DNA from: RYN-230 sp036497945
GTDB lineage: Bacteria; Actinomycetota; Actinomycetes; Streptosporangiales; Streptosporangiaceae
DNA: 64,000 nucleotides
Assembly: GCA_036497945.1 (NCBI GenBank)
Contig: DASXIN010000048.1
Span: 1-64,000 of the forward strand
Reading direction: 5' to 3'
Below, piece after piece: positions 1 through 6,754 of the stretch. Numbering within the stretch: the first letter of the stretch is position 1; each line of letters begins with the position of its first letter. The translations under genes were made by a program, and so were the position numbers. The notes under the pieces were generated by a model. It did not search any database and was not told the DNA's origin. It was given only the letters and a program-made list of their open reading frames with translations.

Positions 1-19
1 GGCCGCCATGCTGGCGGCC
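1..19 (-). terminator. Hairpin downstream of the YceI gene
   Basis: A perfect 7-bp inverted repeat (GGCCGCC, five-base loop, GGCGGCC) lies about 35 bases after the stop of the reverse-strand YceI gene. It has no T-tract, as is usual for actinomycete terminators. It touches the window edge, so the stem may be longer than seen. Confidence 0.4.
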
Positions 20-55
20 CCCGCCCGGGGTGCGTTACTCAGGATCGGCTGGCGC

Positions 56-619
56 TCAGGCCTTGAGCACGGCCTCGATCTCCAGCTGGAGGGCGATCTT
101 GTCGGACACCACAACGCCGCCGGTCTCCATCGGAGCGCTGAAGTTCACGCCGAAGTCGCGGCGGTTGATCTCACCGGTCGCGGTGAACCCGGCCCGGGTG
201 CCGCCGAACGGGTCCGGCCCGAAGCCGTTCAGCTCCAGGGTGAGCGGGACTTCCTTGGTCACGTCCTTGAGGGTCAGCTCGCCGTCCAGGACGTAGTGGT
301 CGCCCGCGGCGCGCAGCCCGGTGGACCGGTAGGTCATCGTCTTGTACTTGTCCACCTCGAAGAAGTCGGCGGACCGGATGTGCTGGTCACGCTGCTCGTT
401 CCCGGTCTGGATCGAGGTCAGGTCGATGGTGGCGGTCACCGAAGACTGCAGCGGGTTGTCCGCCGTGACGAACTCGCCGGAGAACTGCGTGAACCGTCCG
501 CGCACCTTGCTGACCATCATGTGCCGGGCGATGAAGCCCACCTCGGAGTGCACTGGGTCGATCTCCCAGGTACCGGCGATGTAACCGGGGATGGCCCCGG
601 CCTCGGTACTAGTGGTCAT
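56..619 (-). CDS. YceI family polyisoprenoid-binding-like protein
   Basis: This 187-residue protein matches the YceI family: a lipocalin-like beta-barrel that in known members binds a long polyisoprenoid. The sequence shows the family hallmarks: an early W-x-I-D-P-x-H-S block (about residues 18-25), the stretch V.G.F..F.G near residue 42, the SADFF-x-V block near residue 85 and an ending rich in beta strands. No signal peptide is visible, so it is probably cytoplasmic. A good ribosome site (AGGAG, 8 bases before ATG) supports the start at 619. It is divergent from a MarR regulator and shares a compact 111-base promoter region with it, so control by that MarR is likely (inference). Confidence 0.9.
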   Translation of the reverse strand: MTTSTEAGAIPGYIAGTWEIDPVHSEVGFIARHMMVSKVRGRFTQFSGEFVTADNPLQSSVTATIDLTSIQTGNEQRDQHIRSADFFEVDKYKTMTYRSTGLRAAGDHYVLDGELTLKDVTKEVPLTLELNGFGPDPFGGTRAGFTATGEINRRDFGVNFSAPMETGGVVVSDKIALQLEIEAVLKA

Positions 620-672
620 GTGTGATACTCCTATCGGTCATAGTGACGTCGTTCATATTTGAATGCTCAACG

Positions 673-724
673 ACTATCACGGTCTGGGTAACGTTGTCAA
701 GCGCTCAACTATTCCGGGTACACT
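673..724. promoter_or_regulatory. Overlapping divergent promoters of yceI and marR
   Basis: The heptamer TTGTCAA (694-700) reads as TTGTCA on the forward strand and TTGACA on the reverse strand. Forward: TACACT at 719-724 (19-base spacer), six bases before the marR ATG. Reverse: GATAGT at 678-673 (16-base spacer) toward yceI. The small palindrome GTACA-C-TGTAC covers the forward -10 region, and GCTCAAC occurs twice (665 and 703). RNA polymerase could serve only one direction at a time. The elements were assigned by eye. Confidence 0.45.
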
Positions 725-730
725 GTACAC

Positions 731-1279
731 ATGAGCACATCCAGCACGCCGGAGAACACCGGGCCGCGCTGGCTGAGCGCCGACGAGCAGTGCACCTGGC
801 GCGCGTCCCTGACCGCCTGGCAGTGGCTCTTCGCCGCCGTGGACGGCCAGCTGCAGCGCGACGCCGGGATACCCCTGGCCTACTACGAGATCCTGGTCCG
901 GCTGTCCGAGGCCCCGGACCCGGCGCTGCGCATGACGCAGCTCGCGGCGGCCTCCGCGTCCAGCAAGAGCCGGGTGTCGCACGCCGTCGCCCGGCTCGAG
1001 GAACGCGGCTGGGTCCGCCGGGGCGACTGCCCGACCGACCGCCGCGGGCAGATTGCCCAGCTGACCGACGAAGGCTTCGCCGCGCTCAGCGCGGCCGCGC
1101 CGGGACATGTCGAGCAGGTCCGCCGGGTGCTGTTCGACGCGCTCAGCCCCGAGCAGCTCAAGCAGCTGGCCGGCATCAGCGACGCGATCCTGGCCGCCGC
1201 GCCAAAGGCGCGCGCCGCCGACTGGACTGAGGAGCCGAGCGAGGAACGAGCGACAGCGACGAGGGAAGTCGGCGGGTAA
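731..1279 (+). CDS. MarR family transcriptional regulator
   Basis: This 182-residue winged-helix regulator shows the MarR pattern: an N-terminal dimerisation helix, a DNA-recognition helix around SKSRVSHAVARLEERGWV (about residues 77-94), a wing containing DRRGQ, and a C-terminal helix. No Shine-Dalgarno motif precedes the ATG, but a TACACT -10-like element ends six bases before it, so the message is probably leaderless. It likely represses itself and the divergent yceI. The last ~20 residues (from about AADWT to the stop) are encoded by a dispersed repeat, copy B1, also found at the end of a HAD hydrolase gene about 25 kb away, so this tail is probably an added sequence and not part of the fold. 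Confidence 0.9.
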   Translation: MSTSSTPENTGPRWLSADEQCTWRASLTAWQWLFAAVDGQLQRDAGIPLAYYEILVRLSEAPDPALRMTQLAAASASSKSRVSHAVARLEERGWVRRGDCPTDRRGQIAQLTDEGFAALSAAAPGHVEQVRRVLFDALSPEQLKQLAGISDAILAAAPKARAADWTEEPSEERATATREVGG

Positions 1280-1309
1280 CAGCGCGCCGGAGGAGCAAGA
1301 AAGCAGAGC
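1213..1309 (+). repeat. Dispersed repeat family B, copy B1
   Basis: This ~97-base block starts within the last codons of the MarR gene and runs about 30 bases past its stop. It shares the ordered blocks GCCGCCGACTGGAC, GAGCGAGGAACGAGCGAC, GCGACGAGGGAAGTCGGCGG and CCGGAGG-GCAAG--AGCAG with 26820-26941 (reverse strand), and the last block with 27661-27688. Confidence 0.75.
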
Positions 1310-1355
1310 ATGAGCCCGCGGCCAGCTGAGCCCGGGCCCATTAGGATCGCTAACC

Positions 1356-2339
1356 ATGGAACAGCGCATTCTGGGCCGGACCCGCAAAGCGGTCTCGGTG
1401 ATCGGCCTCGGCACCTGGCAGCTCGGCGCGGACTGGGGCGAGGTGGCCGAGAAGGACGCGATGGCCGTGCTGGACGCGGCCGCGGCGGCCGGGACCACTC
1501 TGCTGGATACGGCCGACGTGTACGGGGACGGCCGCAGCGAGCAGTTCATCGGGCGGTTCATGGCAGTCAACCCGGGCGCCGAGTTCACCGTGGCGACCAA
1601 GATGGGCCGCCGGGTCCCGCAGGACCCGGCCGTGTACACCCTGGAGAACTTCCGCACCTGGACCGATCGGTCCCGGGTCAACCTGGGCGTGGACACCCTG
1701 GACCTGGTGCAGCTGCACTGCCCGCCGACCGCCGTCTACTCCTCCGATGCGGTCTTCGACGCGCTCGACACGCTGGTCGACGAGCAGCGGATCGCCGCCT
1801 ACGGGGTCAGCGTGGAGACCTCCGACCAGGCGCTGACCGCCATCGCCCGGGACGGCGTGGCCAGCGTGCAGATCATCTTCAACGCGTTCCGCCGCAAGCC
1901 GCTGGACAAGGTGCTGCCCGCGGCCCAGGCCGCCGGGGTGGGCATCCTGGCCCGGGTGCCGCTGGCCTCCGGGCTGCTGTCCGGCCGGTACACCCACGAC
2001 ACCGCGTTCCCGGCCGACGACCACCGCAGCTACAACCGGCACGGCGAGGCGTTCGACGTCGGGGAGACGTTCTCCGGGGTGGACTTCGACACCGGGGTGG
2101 AGGCGGCCCAGGAGTTCGCCGCACTGGCCCCGGCAGGCGTCACACCCGCGCAGTTCGCGCTGCGCTGGGTCATCCAGCAGCCCGGCGTGACCACGGTGAT
2201 CCCCGGCGCCCGCCGCCCGGACCAGGCCGAGCAGAACGCCGCGGCCGCCGACCTGCCGCCGCTCAGCACCGCGGAGCTGGCCGCCATCGAGGACCTGTAC
2301 GACCGGCGGATCCGGGCCCTGGTCCACGACCGGTGGTAG
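1356..2339 (+). CDS. Aldo/keto reductase
   Basis: This 327-residue protein is an NADPH-dependent oxidoreductase of the aldo/keto reductase superfamily with a TIM-barrel fold. The full catalytic tetrad is visible: Asp51 and Tyr56 in DTADVYGDG, Lys82 in VATKMGRR, and His121 in LDLVQLHCPP. The C-terminal cofactor site is present in VIPGARRPDQAEQN. The start has an AGGA motif nine bases upstream. It follows the MarR gene on the same strand but is separated from it by the B1 repeat, so co-transcription is uncertain. The substrate cannot be told from sequence. It is closest in appearance to YdbC/IolS-like bacterial members. Confidence 0.9.
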   Translation: MEQRILGRTRKAVSVIGLGTWQLGADWGEVAEKDAMAVLDAAAAAGTTLLDTADVYGDGRSEQFIGRFMAVNPGAEFTVATKMGRRVPQDPAVYTLENFRTWTDRSRVNLGVDTLDLVQLHCPPTAVYSSDAVFDALDTLVDEQRIAAYGVSVETSDQALTAIARDGVASVQIIFNAFRRKPLDKVLPAAQAAGVGILARVPLASGLLSGRYTHDTAFPADDHRSYNRHGEAFDVGETFSGVDFDTGVEAAQEFAALAPAGVTPAQFALRWVIQQPGVTTVIPGARRPDQAEQNAAAADLPPLSTAELAAIEDLYDRRIRALVHDRW

Positions 2340-2343
2340 GTAG

Positions 2344-2976
2344 CTACTCCCCGGCCGACATCAGCGCCGAGATCTCGGCCGCGCCCGGGCCCGGCTCGGC
2401 CCGCAGCGCTTCGGCGACCGACGCGCGGTCGTCGGCGCTCCGGTTCTGGCTCAGCTTGTGCTTGGCCTCGACGGTGGCGATGGTCAGCTCGACGCCGACG
2501 ATGCCGCGCAACTGGCCGTTGAGGTAGTCGGGTGGCGCGTCGGTCACCGCCCACGGGGTGGGCCGTCCGGTCTCGTGCCGCCGGGTCAGCCGGGTCACCA
2601 CGTCGCGGAGCCACTCCGGGTCACGGTGCACGGTGAGCGGCCCGGTGAAGTGCACCGTGACGTAGTTCCAGGTGGGCACCACCCGGCCGTGCCGCGCCTT
2701 GCTCGGGTACCAGGCGGGCGACACGTACGCCTGCGGGCCGTGCACGATGGCCAGCGCGGTGGTCCCGGCCGTCACTGACTGCCACTGCGGGTTGGCCAGG
2801 GCCAGATGGCCGAGCAGCCGGCCATGCTCGCCGGCGTCCTGGTCCCAGATGATCGGGATCAGGCTGGCGACCGGCTTGGCCCCGTCGAACGTGACCAGAT
2901 CGGCGGCGGCGACGGCGGCCACGAACGCCGCGACCCCGGCGGCGTCCGGCGCGGTGAAGTGTGCTGGCAGATACAC
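2344..2976 (-). CDS. PaiB-like FMN-binding negative transcriptional regulator
   Basis: This protein of about 210 residues matches the PaiB/FMN-binding split-barrel family. Members begin VY-P-HF, as here (VYLPAHF), and contain IPIIWD, H-L-ANPQW, G-AYVSP-WY and VPTWNY-TVH, all present. Bacillus PaiB is a negative regulator of sporulation and degradative enzyme genes; biochemical function is poorly defined. An in-frame reading runs upstream to 3087 but would overlap the divergent VOC gene. The GTG at 2976 gives the family N-terminus exactly, so it is preferred. It converges with the aldo/keto reductase, whose stop is 4 bases away. Confidence 0.85.
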   Translation of the reverse strand: MYLPAHFTAPDAAGVAAFVAAVAAADLVTFDGAKPVASLIPIIWDQDAGEHGRLLGHLALANPQWQSVTAGTTALAIVHGPQAYVSPAWYPSKARHGRVVPTWNYVTVHFTGPLTVHRDPEWLRDVVTRLTRRHETGRPTPWAVTDAPPDYLNGQLRGIVGVELTIATVEAKHKLSQNRSADDRASVAEALRAEPGPGAAEISALMSAGE

Positions 2977-3088
2977 CCTTTGAGGGTACGCGGGCCGGAC
3001 CGGTGAGTCCGGGCCCGCGGCGGCGTCGTAGAGGATGTACCTGCTACCGGACCGGATCAGGCACCGGAGCACGACGAGGGGAGACACG

Positions 3089-3883
3089 ATGCCCGCACGC
3101 GACAGCGCGCCCGCCGGGGCGCCCTGCTGGGTCGACCTGATGACCTCGGACCCCGGCCGCAGCCGGGAGTTCTACACCCAGCTGTTCGGCTGGACGGCCG
3201 AGGAACCCAACCCGGACTTCGGCGGTTACTTCAACTTCGCCCGGGACGGCGTCCGGGTGGCCGGCTGCATGGGCAGCGAACCCGGCTCCGGCGCACCGGA
3301 GATCTGGTCGGTCTACCTGGCCGTGGACGACGCGGCCAAGACCCTGGAGGCGGCCGCGGCGCACGGTGGCCAGATCCTCGCCCCGGCCACGCCGGTCGGC
3401 GAGCTGGGCACGATGGCGATGATCACCGACGTCGGCGGGGCGGCCATCGGGCTCTGGCAGCCGGGCCTGCACAAGGGGTTCGGGCTGGTGGCCGAGCCCG
3501 GCACCCCAGGCTGGTTCGAGCTGTTCACCCGGGACTACCCGGCTACGGTCAGCTTCTACCGCGACGTGTTCGGCTGGGACACCCAGGTGGCCGGCGACAC
3601 GCCGGAGTTCCGCTACACCCTGATGGTCCGCGGCGACGAGCAGCTGGCCGGGATCATGGACGCCAGCGGCTTCCTGCCGCCCGGCGAGCCGGCCCGCTGG
3701 TCGGTGTACTTCGGCGCGGCGGACACCGATGCCACGCTGGCCGCAGTCACCCGGCTGGGCGGCTCGGTGCTCAGCCCGGCCCAGGACACCCCGTACGGCC
3801 GCCTGGCCGAAGCGGCCGACCCGACCGGGGCCCGGTTCAAGCTGGTCGGGCCCAACGAGGCGTCGCCAGCCAGCGGCAGCTAG
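3089..3883 (+). CDS. VOC family protein with two glyoxalase-like domains
   Basis: This 264-residue protein contains two vicinal-oxygen-chelate domains in tandem. Domain 1 starts at PCWVDLMTSD and has a FYTQLFGW block. Domain 2 starts at GWFELFTRD and has FYRDVFGWD. It resembles the mycobacterial Cfp30B/TB27.3 type, whose role is not firmly known. Few of the usual metal ligands are obvious, so enzymatic activity is uncertain. A GAGGGGAG ribosome site precedes the ATG at 3089; the longer in-frame reading from 3035 lacks one. It is divergent from the PaiB-like gene and ends at a strong hairpin. Confidence 0.88.
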   Translation: MPARDSAPAGAPCWVDLMTSDPGRSREFYTQLFGWTAEEPNPDFGGYFNFARDGVRVAGCMGSEPGSGAPEIWSVYLAVDDAAKTLEAAAAHGGQILAPATPVGELGTMAMITDVGGAAIGLWQPGLHKGFGLVAEPGTPGWFELFTRDYPATVSFYRDVFGWDTQVAGDTPEFRYTLMVRGDEQLAGIMDASGFLPPGEPARWSVYFGAADTDATLAAVTRLGGSVLSPAQDTPYGRLAEAADPTGARFKLVGPNEASPASGS

Positions 3884-3899
3884 CGGCCCAGCTGCGCCG

Positions 3900-3946
3900 G
3901 GGACTGTGTCCCGGCCTGGGCGGTTCCGCCCGGCCGGGACAGTCCC
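3900..3946 (+). terminator. Long hairpin terminator after the VOC gene
   Basis: Left arm 3900-3916 (GGGACTGTGTCCCGGCC) pairs with 3932-3946 apart from a two-base bulge. An inner six-base stem (GGGCGG, TT loop, CCGCCC) continues it at 3918-3931. The stop codon is 17 bases upstream. There is no T-run, which fits an actinomycete-type terminator. Confidence 0.65.
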
Positions 3947-4274
3947 GTGCGCTCCATGGCCCCCCAGGCGCCGGCAGTCATCCCGGCGGCCGGCCCGAAG
4001 CAGCGGGAGACCATCCTGATCGTCGACGAGCCGTCGTGCTCGCGGTGACCTCGCGGATCCTGCGCTGGTCCTGCAGCCTGCTTCGGTCGGGGCGCAGCTC
4101 GCACCGGGCCGGCGGGAGTCGGTCATCTTCTTCGCCGCCGGCCAGACGGCCAGCCCGGCGCACTGCTCATTCAACGGAGCGGCCTGCTAACAGTCACTGG
4201 GCGCTGGCCCGGCCCCGGGCAGAGCGGCTGGCCGGGCGGGCGCTGACCGCGTGGTGCCGGGTAAGGTTCGTGCC
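3947..4274. other. Non-coding stretch
   Basis: Apart from the hairpin before it, I see no convincing gene on either strand here. Reading frames are short and arginine-rich, as expected from GC-rich non-coding DNA. The small gene at 4275 has no clear ribosome site. Confidence 0.5.
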
Positions 4275-4550
4275 ATGACTGACCGGCAGGATCTCGAAGC
4301 CCTCTCCTCCCAGGAACTGCACGACCGAGCCGTGCGCCGGGCCGTGCACCACCTGGACGTCGGGTTCCTATGGCAGCTGCTCAAGGAGATCCCGGAGGGC
4401 GAGGCGGTGGCCGGCCATGCCGATCAGACGGCGGCCGACGTCACCCAGCTGTCCGCGATGATCGACGATGCGTTCGGGCACGAGTCAGCCGACGTGGCGG
4501 ACGCGCTACGCCCCGTCTACCTCGACTACCTAGAAAAGCACAACGGCTAA
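4275..4550 (+). CDS. Small hypothetical protein
   Basis: This 91-residue acidic, helix-prone protein begins MTDRQDLEALSSQELHDRA and ends in a predicted amphipathic helix (DALRPVYLDYLEKHNG). It has no membrane segment, signal peptide or known motif that I recognise. Its codons are normal for the neighbourhood and the composition is not the arginine/proline-rich kind seen in spurious frames, so it is probably real. The ATG at 4275 is chosen over a GTG 24 bases upstream. It converges with ctaG. Confidence 0.6.
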   Translation: MTDRQDLEALSSQELHDRAVRRAVHHLDVGFLWQLLKEIPEGEAVAGHADQTAADVTQLSAMIDDAFGHESADVADALRPVYLDYLEKHNG

Positions 4551-4626
4551 CCTCGCTCCCCCCGGCGCACCGGGCGGGACGGCTGGCTAGCCAGGCGGTC
4601 GTTTGATCACGGACCCCGGGAGGCCG

Positions 4627-5568
4627 CTACGGCTCGGTGGAGGGGGGTGCCGGCGGGCTGGAGCCGACCGGGTTGCGGCCGGACGCCCAGCCGCCGCGGC
4701 TGGCCGAGCCGCGGCGCAGGATCTGCTCCACGGCCGACGCCACACTGCCGTCCTCGGTGATAAGGCAGCGCATCACGTAGATCAGCGACGGGATAGCCCA
4801 GAAGTCGCCGCAGACCCACAGGATGGCCGCGCCGATCTCCTGGTCGGCGAACGGCGGCAGGGTGATCCCGGGCAGGTGGCTGTACACCGAGTACCAGGCG
4901 GTCTGGGAGAAGATGCTCAGCGTCATGGCCAGCACCCACATGACCACGTTGGTCGCCACCAGCGCGGCGGCCTGGGAGACCAGCGGCATCCGGCGGCGGA
5001 ACGGCGGCGACGGGATGAACTGCAGCCAGAACAGCACGCCGGCCAGGAAGAACGTGGCGTGCATCAGCCAGATGTGCACCAGCTGATTGTTCTGCGCGAG
5101 GTCGAACAGCACCGGGATGTGCCAGAACACCATCACGAAGCTGAACGTGAACACGGCTACCCACGGCCGGAGCAGGAAGCCGGTCACCGCCCGGAGCGGG
5201 CGGGTCCAGCCGCCGCGCAACGCGGTCGCGGTGGCGCTCCGGCCCAGCCGCCCGGGCAGGCCGTCGAGCAGCGGCTGCCACGGCGCGCCCGCCACCACCA
5301 GGGTGGGCGCGGCGAACATGAGCAGCAGGTGCTGCGTCATGTGCACGAAGAAGTAGTAGTCCGACCAGTAGTCGATGGGCGATTCGACGGCGATGAGCAG
5401 CACAGCCAGCCCGCTGTAGAAGAGCAGCGAGCGCAGCCTGCGCTGCCGGGTCCGCTCCGGCCGGGACCGCCGGGCCAGCCGGGCCAGCCCGATCTCGTGC
5501 CAGGCCACCAGGACCAGCACCAGGATCAGGAACGGGTCGAAAGACCAGTGATCGACGATGTAGTTCAC
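4627..5568 (-). CDS. Cytochrome c oxidase assembly protein, CtaG (caa3) type
   Basis: This 313-residue multi-pass membrane protein matches the caa3_CtaG family, needed in Bacillus for assembly of caa3 oxidase. It shows the family features: HMTQHLLLM, a pair of histidines in MVFWHIPVLFD and WLMHATFFL that may handle copper, and about seven hydrophobic segments. The C-terminal tail is glycine/proline-rich and cytoplasmic-like. The start is GTG with GGAG five bases upstream. It is the last gene of a three-gene reverse-strand cluster with a lipoprotein and a Sco-domain fusion protein, which supports a role in copper delivery to a respiratory oxidase. Confidence 0.88.
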   Translation of the reverse strand: MNYIVDHWSFDPFLILVLVLVAWHEIGLARLARRSRPERTRQRRLRSLLFYSGLAVLLIAVESPIDYWSDYYFFVHMTQHLLLMFAAPTLVVAGAPWQPLLDGLPGRLGRSATATALRGGWTRPLRAVTGFLLRPWVAVFTFSFVMVFWHIPVLFDLAQNNQLVHIWLMHATFFLAGVLFWLQFIPSPPFRRRMPLVSQAAALVATNVVMWVLAMTLSIFSQTAWYSVYSHLPGITLPPFADQEIGAAILWVCGDFWAIPSLIYVMRCLITEDGSVASAVEQILRRGSASRGGWASGRNPVGSSPPAPPSTEP

Positions 5569-5578
5569 GGCGCTCCAC

Positions 5579-6754
5579 TCACCCGGACGAGCCGTACGGG
5601 ATGGAAACCTTGATGACCTGGGACCGGTTCCAGCTGCCGGAGCCAGCCGCCCACACTGACAGTTGGTTGCGCTGGCCGGTCAGCAGCTGGAAGCGGCCGG
5701 ACGGGCCGGCCGCCAGGGTCACCGCGCCGGCGGGCAGCGCGCCGGTGCCCGCGGGCAGCGCGGGCAGCGGCTGCCAGACCGCGCCCGGGCCGGTGACGGT
5801 GATCGCGCGGCCTCCGCTGAGCAGCACGCCGAGCGCCTGGCCAGCCACCGCGGCCGATCGCGGCTGCGCCCCGGCCAGCGGGTATGGCGCGGACAGCTGC
5901 CAGCGGCTGCCGTTACCCGTGGACCAGGCGCCGAGCAGGCTGGCCGTGCGGCCGGTGCCGGCCTGCAGCAACGCCACGTCCGCGGCACCGGACCGGGCCA
6001 GCTGGATCACCTCGACCGGACCGCCTGCCAGCGTCGCGGGCCGCGCCGGGCCGGCGGCCAACCAGCCGCCTGCCCCGCCCACGAAGATGCCCAGGTGGCC
6101 GCCACGGGAGCAGCTCCCACCCAGCAGCGCGGCCCCCGCGGCGGTGTAGCCAGCCGCGGTGAGGCCGGTCAGCCCGCAGCTCCGGGCGGCGGCCGAGCCG
6201 GCCACCGAGCGCTTGGTGGCCAGCCGGCTCCAGGATGCGCCGGGGTGCGCGGCGACCTCGACCGTGCCGGTCCGGGTCAGCGCGATCAGCCCGCCACCGG
6301 GCGCGGCGGCCAGCGCGCTGGGCGTCGCGGCCAGCGGCGTGTCGAGCAGGCCGTCGGCCGCCCACTTGGCCCCGTTGTCCGTGCTCCGGGCCAGCGGCGA
6401 GAAGCGCAGGTCCTGGCTGGGCAGCAGTGCCGCGAACAGGTTCGGACCGCCGGTGGCGGCGACCGCGATCCCGCCGTTGCTGGCCACGCCCAGCGGGGTG
6501 GCCAGCTGCCAGGCGGCCTGCTTCCCGGCCGGCCGGACGAAGACCTGCCAGAAGTCGTTGTGCTGGGCGGCGGTCCCGCCCATGACCAGCACCGCCCAGG
6601 TCCCGTCGGGGTAGCCGGCCGAGGTGGCCAGGGACGGGGTGACCGGGGCGGTCGACCGCCCAGTGCCGCTGGCCCGGGTGCTGCCGCAGCCGGCCAGCAC
6701 GACGGCGGCCAGGGCCGCGGTCACCGCGGTGGCCGACCGACGCCAGCTGGTCAC
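5579..6754 (-). CDS. Putative lipoprotein with BNR/sialidase-like repeats
   Basis: This 391-residue protein begins with a positively charged signal sequence and a lipobox ending LAGC (Cys about residue 23), so it should be lipid-anchored outside the membrane. The rest is glycine/alanine-rich with a BNR-type Asp-box (RSTDNGAKW near residue 125) and repeated W-x-x-x strands, which suggest a beta-propeller. No catalytic residues are recognisable. Its GTG start overlaps the stop of the Sco fusion gene (GTGA), indicating translational coupling, and ctaG follows 10 bases after its stop. It probably assists the same process, but its exact role is unknown. Confidence 0.75.
   Translation of the reverse strand: MTSWRRSATAVTAALAAVVLAGCGSTRASGTGRSTAPVTPSLATSAGYPDGTWAVLVMGGTAAQHNDFWQVFVRPAGKQAAWQLATPLGVASNGGIAVAATGGPNLFAALLPSQDLRFSPLARSTDNGAKWAADGLLDTPLAATPSALAAAPGGGLIALTRTGTVEVAAHPGASWSRLATKRSVAGSAAARSCGLTGLTAAGYTAAGAALLGGSCSRGGHLGIFVGGAGGWLAAGPARPATLAGGPVEVIQLARSGAADVALLQAGTGRTASLLGAWSTGNGSRWQLSAPYPLAGAQPRSAAVAGQALGVLLSGGRAITVTGPGAVWQPLPALPAGTGALPAGAVTLAAGPSGRFQLLTGQRNQLSVWAAGSGSWNRSQVIKVSIPYGSSG

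Noticed and set aside
3884..4274. Small reverse-strand gene in the gap after the VOC gene
   Set aside because: The frames have no ribosome site and are rich in Arg and Pro, typical of random GC-rich DNA.
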